DNA of 38,959 nt from a virus, in IMG/VR virus record IMGVR_UViG_3300026097_000047, positions 1 through 38,959 of that record; one strand, given 5' to 3'. The translations under genes were made by a program, and so were the position numbers. The notes under the pieces were generated by a model that was given only the letters and a program-made list of their open reading frames with translations, searched no databases and was not told the origin of the DNA. Below, in pieces: positions 12,353 through 21,900 of this stretch; within the stretch, counting starts at the first letter, position 1, and every line of letters starts with the position of its first letter.

Positions 12353-13888
12353 ATGCAGATCATCAACGGTAAGGCGTTGCTTCTAAAGCTACGCAATCCC
12401 AAACGTGTCACTAATAGCATACGCAAGAGCAAGCTGGTGCGTGACAACGAAGTCGTAGTCAACTGGGGTATGGACGAGGTTCAAACCCTACGCGACATGA
12501 ACATTGACGTGCCATCACCCATTACTGGACGTTACGATTGGCCGGGGCGATACAAGCCCTACGACCACCAGAAGAAGACAGCTGAGTTCCTGACACTGAA
12601 CCGCAAGGCGTTCTGCTTCAACGAGCAGGGTACAGGCAAGACAGCATCGGCGATCTGGGCAGCTGACTTCTTGATGAAGCAAGGGGTGATCCGACGTGCG
12701 CTAATCATCTGCCCCCTATCCATTATGGATTCGGCGTGGCGGGATGACCTATTCGAAGTAGCCATGCACCGCACAGTCGATGTGGCCCACGGTGCAGCAG
12801 CCAAGCGCAAGAAGATCATCGACAACGGTGCTGAGTTCGTGGTGATAAACTACGACGGGGTAGAGATCGTCGAGGAGAACATCCGCAACGGTGGGTTCGA
12901 CCTTATCATCGTGGATGAAGCGACACACTACAAGAACGCACAGAGTAAGCGTTGGAAGTGCCTCAATCGCATCGTCGACGAGAACACATGGCTGTGGATG
13001 ATGACGGGTACACCCGCTGCACAGTCCCCCCTCGACGCCTACGGTATAGCTAAGTTAGTCAACCCCGCATCCGTACCGAGGTTCTTTGGCTCGTTCCGCG
13101 ATCAAGTCATGGTCAAGATTACGCAGTTCAAGTGGGCGCCGAAAGAGACAGCGACCCAGACAGTGTATAACGCACTGCAACCTGCCATCAGGTACACCAA
13201 GGAACAGTGTCTCGACCTGCCCGATATGACCTACGTCAAGCGGTTCGTAGAGCTGACACGCCAGCAGAAGAAGTACTACAAGCTGTTGAAGGACCGCCTC
13301 GTCATGGAGGCAGCGGGAGAAGAGATCACTGCGGCCAACGCAGCGGTGGCGATGAACAAACTCCTACAGATCAGCACCGGTGCCATCTATGCCGACTCTG
13401 GCGAGACGTTAGAGTTCGACATCAAGAACCGGTACAACGTACTGAAAGAAGTTATCGACGAGAGCAGCCAGAAGGTGTTGGTGTTCGTGCCGTTCAAGCA
13501 CACAATCGACATCTTGGTGGAGAAGCTACGCAAGGACGGGCACAGTACCGAAGTCATTCGCGGAGACGTGCCTGCAACGAAGCGCACAGAGATATTCAAA
13601 CGCTTCCAAGATACGCCTGACCCCAAGATATTGGTGATCCAGCCCCAATCGGCGGCACATGGTGTGACTTTAACAGCAGCCAACACCGTAGTATGGTGGG
13701 GACCAACGTCGTCGCTGGAGACATACGCGCAGGCGAACGCACGGGTCCACAGGTCAGGACAGAAGCATCCATGCACAGTCGTGCAACTGCAAGGCTCTGC
13801 TATAGAAAAACGTGTATACGCATTACTTGACAATAGAATTGACGTACACACAAAGATGATCGACCTCTACAAAGAAATACTTGACTAG
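12353..13888 (+). CDS. SNF2-family DEAD/DEAH-like helicase/translocase
   Basis: A 511-residue superfamily 2 enzyme. Motif I is N-E-Q-G-T-G-K-T (Lys96); motif II is V-D-E-A-T (Asp188-Glu189); motif III is M-M-T-G-T-P. The C-terminal RecA fold includes Q-S-A-A-H-G-V-T-L-T-A-A and Q-A-N-A-R-V-H-R-S-G-Q (motifs V and VI). These are hallmarks of SNF2-like ATP-driven DNA translocases. The length is short for SNF2 proteins, as is usual in phages. It probably acts in recombination or fork remodelling. ATG 12353 has GAGGAGAAGAC upstream, following dyad copy 6. Confidence 0.9.
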   Translation: MQIINGKALLLKLRNPKRVTNSIRKSKLVRDNEVVVNWGMDEVQTLRDMNIDVPSPITGRYDWPGRYKPYDHQKKTAEFLTLNRKAFCFNEQGTGKTASAIWAADFLMKQGVIRRALIICPLSIMDSAWRDDLFEVAMHRTVDVAHGAAAKRKKIIDNGAEFVVINYDGVEIVEENIRNGGFDLIIVDEATHYKNAQSKRWKCLNRIVDENTWLWMMTGTPAAQSPLDAYGIAKLVNPASVPRFFGSFRDQVMVKITQFKWAPKETATQTVYNALQPAIRYTKEQCLDLPDMTYVKRFVELTRQQKKYYKLLKDRLVMEAAGEEITAANAAVAMNKLLQISTGAIYADSGETLEFDIKNRYNVLKEVIDESSQKVLVFVPFKHTIDILVEKLRKDGHSTEVIRGDVPATKRTEIFKRFQDTPDPKILVIQPQSAAHGVTLTAANTVVWWGPTSSLETYAQANARVHRSGQKHPCTVVQLQGSAIEKRVYALLDNRIDVHTKMIDLYKEILD

Positions 13889-13934
13889 CGTAAGACTAGA
13901 TAGTATCTGTAAGGTCTCAGCAAAGGAGAACATC

Positions 13935-14333
13935 ATGAGCGATGAAACAATTTCTGTCGATAAGCTGACGCGCATATACATCAAGATACGTGACAAGCGT
14001 GCGCAGATGTCTGCCGCGTTTAAGAAAGAAGACGACGAACTCAAGGCACAGCAAGACAAGATAAAGCGAGCATTGTTGGACTACTGCAAAGAGCAGGATG
14101 TCGAGAGCGTGCGCACCAATGCAGGGTTGTTCTACCGCACAGTGAAGAAGCGGTATTGGACTAGCGATTGGGAAGCCATGCACCGGTTTATTCTTGAGCA
14201 CGGGGTGCCCGAGTTCTTGAGTAAAAGCCTTAATCAAACCAGCGTAAAACAGTTCCTCGAAGAGAACCCTGACCTACTCCCGCAGGGGCTGAACGTGGAC
14301 TCTGAGTACGCGATTTCAGTGAGGAAGAAATGA
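13935..14333 (+). CDS. Unknown protein (132 aa), Gp157-like pattern
   Basis: A 132-residue protein from ATG 13935 (AAAGGAG upstream); the longer frame starting 13881 is not preferred. An N-terminal coiled coil (D-K-L-T-R-I-Y-I-K-I-R-D-K-R then D-E-L-K-A-Q-Q-D-K-I) leads to a beta/helix part ending in F-L-E-E-N-P-D-L-L-P-Q-G. This layout resembles small phage proteins annotated as Gp157-like/recombination-associated, but I cannot confirm the family. Its place between the helicase and an HTH gene supports a replication/recombination role. Confidence 0.6.
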   Translation: MSDETISVDKLTRIYIKIRDKRAQMSAAFKKEDDELKAQQDKIKRALLDYCKEQDVESVRTNAGLFYRTVKKRYWTSDWEAMHRFILEHGVPEFLSKSLNQTSVKQFLEENPDLLPQGLNVDSEYAISVRKK

Positions 14334-14650
14334 CTGAAGCAAAAGACAAAAGCCCCTTTGTAACCATCGAGAGCCTAGCACAATACTTTCATGTGTCGGT
14401 CTCCACGATCCGTGCATGGGTACGGCAAGGACACATCCCCGAAGAGACGTACATCAAGTTGGGGAACACATACCGGTTTAACCGTGATCTTGTATCTGAC
14501 GCGCTGACACAAATGCGCAAAGACGACGTAGAGCATGGAGAGGATACCACCGCTGTCGAAGCTACCGGTGCGGTGGGTGTTGTGGGCGTAGCAGCCCAAG
14601 AGCAAGAAGCGCAGCTAGAATTTGATTTCGATGCTGACGAAGACGCGTAA
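14330..14650 (+). CDS. MerR/excisionase-like HTH protein
   Basis: A 106-residue protein. Residues about 11-50 (V-T-I-E-S-L-A-Q-Y-F-H-V-S-V-S-T-I-R-A-W-V then G-N-T-Y-R-F) are a clear HTH_17/MerR-like winged helix of the excisionase type. The rest is an acidic, Ala/Glu/Gly-rich tail ending D-F-D-A-D-E-D-A. No integrase is in the window, so a regulatory role is as likely as excision. ATG overlaps the preceding stop. It is another candidate reader of the dispersed dyad. Confidence 0.7.
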   Translation: MTEAKDKSPFVTIESLAQYFHVSVSTIRAWVRQGHIPEETYIKLGNTYRFNRDLVSDALTQMRKDDVEHGEDTTAVEATGAVGVVGVAAQEQEAQLEFDFDADEDA

Positions 14651-14659
14651 GGAGAGAGC

Positions 14660-14905
14660 ATGACAAAAGGCGAATACCGCGTAGGTATCAACTTCAACCC
14701 GTCGAACGATGACATGGTTGGGCAGATCAAGCGCAAAGCCGCAGACCTGATCGACCTGATTGAGGTCATCGGTATGGATGGTATCGCTCCGGGTGGAATT
14801 GTGACCAACCCGGAAGTAGCGCGCCTTAAGGCGCTGGCGCAGACCGCGATCGAAGAAGCCGCGATGTGGGCTGTCAAAGCCGCAACCAAACCACCCGTAG
14901 CGTAA
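14660..14905 (+). CDS. Probable Acb2/Tad1-family protein (DUF7681; anti-CBASS/anti-Thoeris sponge)
   Basis: An 81-residue protein starting M-T-K-G-E-Y-R-V-G-I. It has a beta-like N terminus with F-N-P-S, a helix (I-K-R-K-A-A-D-L-I-D-L-I), a Gly-rich turn, and a second helix R-L-K-A-L-A-Q-T-A-I-E-E-A-A-M-W followed by A-V-K-A-A-T-K. The E-x-A-x-M-W-A-V-K-A ending, two-helix hairpin and length match, from memory, small phage proteins of the Acb2/Tad1 hairpin family. Characterised members form oligomers that bind cyclic oligonucleotide signals and so block CBASS (and some Thoeris) defence. That activity is not shown here. It sits between an HTH gene and the candidate SSB gene, with AAGGAGAGAGC upstream. 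Confidence 0.65.
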   Translation: MTKGEYRVGINFNPSNDDMVGQIKRKAADLIDLIEVIGMDGIAPGGIVTNPEVARLKALAQTAIEEAAMWAVKAATKPPVA

Positions 14906-14916
14906 GGAGAACGCAC

Positions 14917-15810
14917 ATGAGTGATCTAGAACTCTTTAAGGGCAACAGCCTTGTGAACAGTGACCTGTTCAAATCCCTGCAATCTACCGCAGATAACCTT
15001 GCAGGTGGCGGTGGCGGTATGCGCCGGATCAGCTTCCGTGGGGGCCGCTTCCGTGAGTTGGTTGGTGGTGAACAGGTTAACGTGAACAGCAGCGGTTCTT
15101 TGAACGTTGTTATCTTGGACGCGGCAAAGATTTCGCGTTCCTATTATGCAGGGGTGTACGACCCAGAGAACCCGTCGGGTCCGACGTGCTGGTCTGCAGA
15201 CACTCAGGCCCCATCGCCAGATGTACCAGAAGAGCAGCGCCAAGCGTCTCGCTGTGCTGACTGCCCAATGAACGTAAAGGGGTCAGGGCAAGGTGAAACC
15301 CGTGCCTGCCGCTACGCGCAGCGGATTGCTGTGGCCCTCGAAGGCCAGTACGACAAGGTATACCAAGCGCAGCTGTCAGCTACATCGGTGTTCGGTAAAG
15401 CGGTAGACGGCAAGATGCCAATGCAGGCGTACGCCAACTACTTGAACGCACACAAAGCCCCGCCCTCTGCTGTGGTGACTGAGATGTACTTCGACGAGAA
15501 CAGTGATGTTCCGAAGCTATTCTTCAAGGCAGCACGCCCGTTGTCCGAGGATGAACTGAAAGAAGTTATTGAACTGCGCGAGAACCCTGATGTGCAGAAG
15601 GCCATCACCATGTCTGTAGCCCAGAGCGACAAGGTGGCCGAAAAACCTGCACCCAAGAAGTCCAACAACGTGTTGGAGAAGGCAGCGCCCGCCGAACAAG
15701 ACGATGCGCCTGTAGAAGAACCCGTCAAAAAGGTCAGCAAAAAAGAAGAGGACAAACCCTCTACCGACGACCTTAGTGATCTTGTCGACGCATGGGATGA
15801 CGACGAGTAA
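14917..15810 (+). CDS. Candidate single-stranded DNA-binding protein with acidic tail
   Basis: A 297-residue protein. The N-terminal part contains F-R-G-G-R-F-R-E-L and V-N-S-S-G-S-L-N-V-V-I-L, beta-rich and basic as in OB-fold proteins. Cys-containing segments (C-A-D-C-P and A-C-R-Y) may bind zinc. The C-terminal 60 residues are disordered, Lys/Glu/Pro-rich and end D-D-L-S-D-L-V-D-A-W-D-D-D-E, the acidic, aromatic-containing tail typical of phage SSBs that contact polymerase and helicase. It lies between the probable Acb2-type gene and the primase-helicase. AAGGAGAACGCAC precedes ATG 14917; the upstream ATG at 14866 overlaps the previous gene. Confidence 0.65.
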   Translation: MSDLELFKGNSLVNSDLFKSLQSTADNLAGGGGGMRRISFRGGRFRELVGGEQVNVNSSGSLNVVILDAAKISRSYYAGVYDPENPSGPTCWSADTQAPSPDVPEEQRQASRCADCPMNVKGSGQGETRACRYAQRIAVALEGQYDKVYQAQLSATSVFGKAVDGKMPMQAYANYLNAHKAPPSAVVTEMYFDENSDVPKLFFKAARPLSEDELKEVIELRENPDVQKAITMSVAQSDKVAEKPAPKKSNNVLEKAAPAEQDDAPVEEPVKKVSKKEEDKPSTDDLSDLVDAWDDDE

Positions 15811-15819
15811 TCAGCGGAC

Positions 15820-15852
15820 GCCGTGGCTGTAACAGGCCACGGCACTTCTTCT
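15820..15852 (+). terminator. GC-rich hairpin before the primase-helicase gene
   Basis: GCCGTGGC (15820-15827) and GCCACGGC (15836-15843) form a perfect 8-bp stem with an 8-base loop, followed by ACTTCTTCT. The T-rich tail is interrupted, so it may be a leaky terminator or attenuator that lowers expression of the large downstream primase-helicase relative to the SSB-like protein. Confidence 0.55.
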
Positions 15853-15865
15853 ATGGGCAAGAGCA

Positions 15866-18691
15866 ATGCAAACAAAAAGATTTCTACAAAGCGTGGTGGC
15901 CCGCGAAGGCTGGTACTGCGTATTTGCCGCTAACAAGACAGGGCAGCGTAAACAAAAATTCTACGACAGCATAGACCATGTGATGGATGCTGCGAGGGAC
16001 TTCAACGACAACGGCTACGATACGTACTTTGCACTGGCTACTTTCGGCGAAGCCGGATCACGCAAAAAAGAGGACGCGTTTAAGATGCGCGCGTTCTTCA
16101 TGGACTTAGACTGCGGGCCGAGCAAAGAGTTCCCCACGCAGCTAGATGCTATCAAGGCGCTGCGTAAGTTCTGTAAGACATTAAGCCTACCACGACCAAT
16201 CACTGTCAATTCTGGACGGGGTGTGCACGTATACTGGCCCTTGAGCGAGGACGTCTCCTGCACCGAGTGGGAGCCTGTAGCTGAACGACTCAAGGCGTTG
16301 TGCGCCAAGCACGGGTTCGAGGCCGACCCTTCCGTGACCGCGGATATTGCACGTATCCTGCGCGTACCAGAGACCCACAACCACAAGAGCGACCCGCCCG
16401 CAGAGGTATCCATATTCGGCTTGGATGAAGTCCAGCCGGTAGATTTTGACACGTTCTCTGAGTTGCTTGGCGCTGACCCGATACCAGTTCCTAAGAAATT
16501 TACGCCAATGAGCGGGAGCCATGCGGTGTTAGACGCACTGATGGGGAACAAAGAAAACTACTTCAAAGATATTATGATTAAGACTGGCAAGGGGAAGGGC
16601 TGTGCCCAACTTGCCTACATCTACAAGAACCAGACCACAATGTCGGAACCGCTGTGGCGCGCGGGTCTGTCGATTGCAAAGCACTGCACGGATGCTGACA
16701 AGGCAGCACTGCGTATCTCCGAGGGGCACCCTGACTTCTCCCCTGACGAGATGTACGAGAAGATGGACCGCATCAAAGGACCGTATCTGTGCAGCACGTT
16801 CGACGAATATAACCCCGATGTGTGCACGGGGTGCCCCCTGTGGGGCAAGATCAAGTCTCCTATCTCGTTGGGTGGGCGCACCAAGGAAGCGACGGAAGAA
16901 GACAACGTTATCGAGCTGCAACCTGCGACCGATACCGAAGAGCCAGAGACGTACGTCATACCGACCTACCCCAAGCCGTTCTTTCGTGGGGCTAACGGGG
17001 GTATATACCTGCGCACTGAGAACGCCGACGGCGACATCGAAGACAAGTGTATATACCATAACGACCTATACATTGTACGCCGCGTGACCGATGGCGAACA
17101 GGACATGTTGGTATTCCGCCTGCACCTACCCAAAGACGGCGTGCGTGAGTTTACTGTGCCGCAGATTGCGGTCACGTCGAAGGACGAATTTAGGAAAGCT
17201 ATTGGTGCCAAAGGCGTTACAGCATGGGGCGCTAACTTGGAGGCGTTGATGACATACAGCATTAGGTGGATTGAGGAACTACAGCACGGCGGCGCAGCTG
17301 AAGTGGCGCACGTACAATTCGGTTGGTCTGACGACGAGGGCACCTCGTTCATCCTTGGCGACCGTGAGATATTCCCGGACCGTATCGACTTTAACCCTGC
17401 ATCGACTGCCACTGCGTTTGCCTTCCCGTTCTTCACACCGAAGGGTTCGCTAGAGGGATGGAAAGAGAACGCTGACTTTTTCAACAAGCGTGGCATGGAG
17501 TTGTATCAACTCGTAGTATGCGCCGGGTTCGGCAGTGTGCTGATGCGCACGTCCCACCTGTATGGCTGCTTGCTGCACCTGCATAGTAAGGACTCAGGGC
17601 TTGGCAAAACGACCGCGATGAACATGGCGCTGACCCCGTGGGGCAACCCCGAAGACCTTGTTTTGAAGGAGCGGGACTCGCTTAACTCGCGCATGAACCG
17701 AGCCGAAGTGTACAAAAACCTACCGTTCCCTACGGACGAGATCACCAACACTTCACCCAAGCTGGCGTCTGACACCGCATACGGTATCACGGAAGGCTCC
17801 CAACGTAACCGGATGTCTGGCGGGGCTAACGTAGAGCGCGCGCGTGGTGGAGCATGGCGCTTCTTGGCTATCTCCACGGGGCAGATGAGCCTGATCGAGA
17901 AGATTTCGCTGTACAAAAACGCGCCGAAGGCAGAGGCCCTACGGGTACTAGAGGCACGGGTGGATAAGTTCTTTAGCAGTACAGGCGAAAAGGCCATGAC
18001 TGATGAGTTCTCTAACCGCGCCAAGAAACACTATGGGCAGGCGGGTGTTGTGTTCGTGCAGTACTACATGAACAACAAGGAAGCTGTGGCGCAGATCGAA
18101 GCCAAGGTACGCAAGCGTGTAGATGAAGCGTGCAACATGCAGTCGTCAGAGCGGTTCTGGTCAGAGTACATCACGAAGGCACTGACCGCAGGCATCATAG
18201 CCAACAAGATCGGACTGCTTGCCTACGATATGGCGGAGGTGTTTAAGTTCGCGGTGCAACTTGTTAAGTACAACCAGATGACGGTGCAGGATATGACCGC
18301 CTCGTCGAGCCAGATACTCGCGGACTTCTTTGCCGAGCACAACGGCAACATCCTGTCCATAAAGAGTACGAGCGATCTACGTGGTACGACGCAGGATGGC
18401 ATAGAGTCTCTGGTGATCCCCGAGATGAACCCACGCACGAAGCTGGTGGCACGGTACGAGACCGACACAAAGAAGGCGTTTATCCTAGCCAAACCGTTCA
18501 AGCGTTGGTGTATCGAACAGCAGATAGATTACACAGCCTGCATATCTGATTTGATAAAAGACAAAGGGGCCGTGAAGCGCAAGATGCGTATCACGAAGGG
18601 CACTAACCTGAACCTACCCGCCGCGGATGTACTTGAGGTTAACTTTGAACTAGAGCACGGAGGCAGCGATGAAGGCGATACCGAAGACTGA
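15866..18691 (+). CDS. Primase-polymerase/helicase (AEP primase fused to DUF927-like helicase)
   Basis: A 941-residue fusion. The N-terminal archaeo-eukaryotic primase part shows M-D80-L-D82-C (catalytic acids), N-S-G-R-G-V-H121 (nucleotide-binding His) and R163-I-L-R-V-P-E-T-H-N. A Cys-rich segment, V-C-T-G-C-P-L-W-G (after C-S-T-F), may hold zinc. The C-terminal part has a P-loop, D576-S-G-L-G-K581-T-T, then P-T-D-E (Walker B-like) and an Arg-rich segment R-N-R-M-S-G-G, as in DUF927-type helicases. It would prime and unwind DNA for the family A polymerase. A weak purine stretch (GGGCAAGAG) precedes ATG 15866. The end overlaps the next gene. Confidence 0.85.
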   Translation: MQTKRFLQSVVAREGWYCVFAANKTGQRKQKFYDSIDHVMDAARDFNDNGYDTYFALATFGEAGSRKKEDAFKMRAFFMDLDCGPSKEFPTQLDAIKALRKFCKTLSLPRPITVNSGRGVHVYWPLSEDVSCTEWEPVAERLKALCAKHGFEADPSVTADIARILRVPETHNHKSDPPAEVSIFGLDEVQPVDFDTFSELLGADPIPVPKKFTPMSGSHAVLDALMGNKENYFKDIMIKTGKGKGCAQLAYIYKNQTTMSEPLWRAGLSIAKHCTDADKAALRISEGHPDFSPDEMYEKMDRIKGPYLCSTFDEYNPDVCTGCPLWGKIKSPISLGGRTKEATEEDNVIELQPATDTEEPETYVIPTYPKPFFRGANGGIYLRTENADGDIEDKCIYHNDLYIVRRVTDGEQDMLVFRLHLPKDGVREFTVPQIAVTSKDEFRKAIGAKGVTAWGANLEALMTYSIRWIEELQHGGAAEVAHVQFGWSDDEGTSFILGDREIFPDRIDFNPASTATAFAFPFFTPKGSLEGWKENADFFNKRGMELYQLVVCAGFGSVLMRTSHLYGCLLHLHSKDSGLGKTTAMNMALTPWGNPEDLVLKERDSLNSRMNRAEVYKNLPFPTDEITNTSPKLASDTAYGITEGSQRNRMSGGANVERARGGAWRFLAISTGQMSLIEKISLYKNAPKAEALRVLEARVDKFFSSTGEKAMTDEFSNRAKKHYGQAGVVFVQYYMNNKEAVAQIEAKVRKRVDEACNMQSSERFWSEYITKALTAGIIANKIGLLAYDMAEVFKFAVQLVKYNQMTVQDMTASSSQILADFFAEHNGNILSIKSTSDLRGTTQDGIESLVIPEMNPRTKLVARYETDTKKAFILAKPFKRWCIEQQIDYTACISDLIKDKGAVKRKMRITKGTNLNLPAADVLEVNFELEHGGSDEGDTED

Positions 18692-18893
18692 TGACCTGCA
18701 CCCTGATGGTGTACGTATTGTTGTGGCGTGGGACGCTATGCCTGCAGGGGCGTCAGCTTTCATCCCGTGTATCAACGTCGAAGAAGCCAAGAAGCAGATA
18801 ACTAAAATAGCTAAGAGTAAGGGCTGGACTATGCAGGTTCACCCGCGCATCGAAGATGGTAAATTTGGGGTACGCATGTGGAGGACAGTGTGA
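18669..18893 (+). CDS. Small protein, unknown (74 aa)
   Basis: A 74-residue protein overlapping the primase-helicase end by 23 bases, with ACGGAGGCAGCG upstream of ATG 18669. It has a beta-alpha-beta look (G-V-R-I-V-V-A-W then E-E-A-K-K-Q-I-T-K-I-A and K-F-G-V-R-M-W-R). No function is recognised. It is the last rightward gene before the convergent terminator. Confidence 0.65.
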   Translation: MKAIPKTDDLHPDGVRIVVAWDAMPAGASAFIPCINVEEAKKQITKIAKSKGWTMQVHPRIEDGKFGVRMWRTV

Positions 18894-18946
18894 TAGGATA
18901 CCACCACAACATGTTCTTGCTCTACATGTTCTCCTCTGACTGACCT

Positions 18947-18972
18947 GCCCCCGCCTTGTGCGGGGGCTTTTT
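18947..18972 (+). terminator. Intrinsic terminator at the convergence of the two arms
   Basis: GCCCCCGC (18947-18954), loop CTTGT, GCGGGGGC (18960-18967) and TTTTT (18968-18972) make a strong Rho-independent terminator for the rightward arm. It lies directly before the stop codon of the leftward arm's last gene (18974), so leftward messages would also end with this hairpin, though without a T-run on that strand. Confidence 0.9.
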
Positions 18973-18973
18973 C

Positions 18974-21900
18974 TTAGAAGAGTTGGAATCCTTGGTCCCA
19001 TTCGTTCCGGCTTTCCTCTAGCACCCTGCGCATGTTGGGGCTGAGTGTTACACCATTATACATAGTGGCCGACGTTTCCATGTGCTGCCGCATTGAACGG
19101 CGCAGCGAGTCGCCGTCGATCCGTGCCGTGCGGTGGCGGTTGTTGAACGCACGGATTTTCTTCATGACGCTGTTGCGCTCATCGTAGTCACCCATGCGAG
19201 TAGCCACATAGTACTGGCGCAGGAGTTTGGTGCGCTTGGAGTTTACCGCGCGGTCAATACCCTTTGTCTGCTGGTTCATCTCCTGCGCACGGGTATACTC
19301 TGCGGGGGCGAAGCCGATTGCTTTCGCAGCCAGCTCACCGAATGACAGATCGTCCATGATAGGGTCACCACGACGCGTCAGGATACCTTCGTCACGTGGG
19401 AAGCGGAACACCGCTTGGTAAGCGTTTCTGAGGCCAGAAGGCATCATTGCCTCGAAGCCCCGCTCGATCTCACCTTGTTTCATGTTGTCGATGCCGCGGA
19501 TAATCGAGGAGATCGTACTCCACGCTGGGCCACCTGCGTAATACAGCAGGCTTTCTTCTGGCGACGGGTCACTGTTGAAGCGGTTAGCTTGTAGGATCAG
19601 ACCGGACAGACCAATACGGCTTGACAGGTCAACACCAAGCAGCGCAGTCAGTGGCCCCTTGTATGCACCTTCGCCGATTGCTTTGCGCACCACTGTCTCA
19701 ACGTCGTCTTCTTCCTCGTCGAAGAACAACAGGTCAATCAACTGCATGATCTCCCGTGCGAACGGTAGGCCGACAGCCCCCGCGAGTACAAACGTCGATC
19801 CAACAACCCCACCTAGCTGACGCAGGGCAACATTGCGCATCTCTTTGTCACCTGCAAAGTGTGCGTCCACACCATCACGCGCTGTTTTAAGTAGCGTGTA
19901 GTACATCTGGATGCCGTAGGTCTTATACATAAGCGCCACACGCCCAACGCCTTGTTGGCTGATACGCGGCGCAGTCTCAAGCACGGAGCCACCGTTCATC
20001 ATCTGCGAGTCATACAGCGCCTGCTCCGCGGCCTTCTCCTGCCGCTCTGTTGTCGACAGTGTAGGCTCTGCAGTTTTCAGGCGTTCTAGTTCCAACTGAT
20101 ATGCGGTCATGGCGGTGACCTGACGGTTGAAGACTTCCGCGTTGTGGAAGAACGTAGCACCCACAGACGACACATAGTCAACTGCACTACGCTTACGCCC
20201 TGACGCGTCAAGCCCAAGGGTATCGGCAATCAGGGAGCGGTTGAGGTGTCCACGCTCTGCCATCAACTGCATGAGCGGTTTGATTTCTTCGACTTCCGCG
20301 CGCATCTCTGGGTCGAGTTCGATGTCCTTGCGGATTACATAATCCCCGTTTGCATCCAGTTCGAAGTAGTTGTCGATGCTTGGCATGGCACGGACTTTAA
20401 CACTCTTCTCGTCGCCGGATGGAGCGATCATGTCACTCTTGCGGTTAAACCCACTGCTCGTAAACAATTTAGTTGCGTTACGAATCGCGCGCCCCGCTGC
20501 GCCATAGCCATGACGCCCGGCCAACATAGGGTACACCACCATAGGAAGTTGTGACGTGTTGACCAACGCCGATGAGACGTTGAAACCCAGTGTGAACAAG
20601 AACGCACCGCGGTTTAGGTTCTGCGCCAACGCATCCTTGGGTGGGTTCCGTGCAAACTCTGCACGGGCGTTGATCTCGTCTAGGATGTACTTGTTCTCTT
20701 CCGTCAGCACATCGCGGTTGTCGTCAACGAGGCTTGCCTCAAGTTCGCGGATTTTGGAACTAAACCGCAGGCGTTCCACCTGCCGACCAAGATCAAACGC
20801 TTTGGTTTTGAAAGCGTCAATGGCGTCTTCTTCGTAGCCCTTTGTGCCTTTACGACGCTGCAGGGCCTTAGCAAAAGATGTTTCAGGCAGTGTCTCTACG
20901 AACAACCGCATGAGTTCTTCTTTGACTTTTGGGTCTACGCCGTTGGCGTCGAGGGTACGCAGCGTCTCTTTTACGAACGAACCTTCAGGTGCCCGTGCAT
21001 AGTTGACGTTGCTGATGTTGACGAACGGCTCTACGTTCTTGACGCCCGTGTCGGCTTTGAGGTCCTTCATCGCACGTTCACGGGCGTTCCGGCTTTGGAA
21101 AGCCTCGACGTAGAACTCTCCGTCCGCTGCCGTGTAGGACAGCCAGTAGTCTCCAGAACGTGTCAGTGGGAAGTACGGCTCGATAGTGCCGGTCTCAAAC
21201 AGACGTGCATACACCTGCTTCTTGAGTTTGTCCCGAGACTCGGCACTAAGTTCTTTGGTGTCGTCCAGCTTGCCGAAGATCACGTCACGCATCTTCAGGT
21301 ACTGTTTCTTGTACGAGTCGCGCATCTGGGCATAGATTTTATCCCCGCCAGTAGCCGACAGCGCACGCCAGTCAGCCTGCATGGACTTCCACGCTTTCAG
21401 CTTCTCAGGGTCATCTTTATACGCACTCGCCGGTTTCGACGGGTCAACCTGCTCGATGGTGCTAGTGTACACCACCGTGTCGAGTGTCTTTACTTTGTCT
21501 TTGTTCGCACGTGCCCAGTTAGACACGCTCTTCAGAGTACCTTCGACCTCTTGGTCTGACTTGTTCATCGCACCACGCTGGCGCTCCATAAGATCGAACA
21601 GGGTGTCGGCACCTTTGATACCCGCCTTCTTCGCAGTGTTCACCACCGAGATCATTGGCAAGCTATAGAGCAAGAACTGCTTGGCCTTCGCAGCGGCGTC
21701 ACCTTTAACAAAGTCTATGACTTGGTCGGCGTGTTCTTGCGCAAACTGTTTCGTGGCTGGTGGCGTGCTATCTACAATATCTTTCAGCATGTCTGCTGCA
21801 CGTTTACCCGCATCGCGGGGCGACAACATAAAGAACTCACCGGTTCCGATGTTGCTTGGTGCGGGGGCGAGAATGTTGTCAATGATACCAGTTGCTTGGT

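Noticed and set aside
14330-14650. Evidence of lysogeny from the excisionase-like HTH protein
   Set aside because: No integrase, attachment site or CI-like repressor is visible; the HTH fold alone is not enough.
18601-18607. Isolated CACTAAC near the end of the primase-helicase gene
   Set aside because: No GTTAGTG within a few bases upstream, so there is no dyad.
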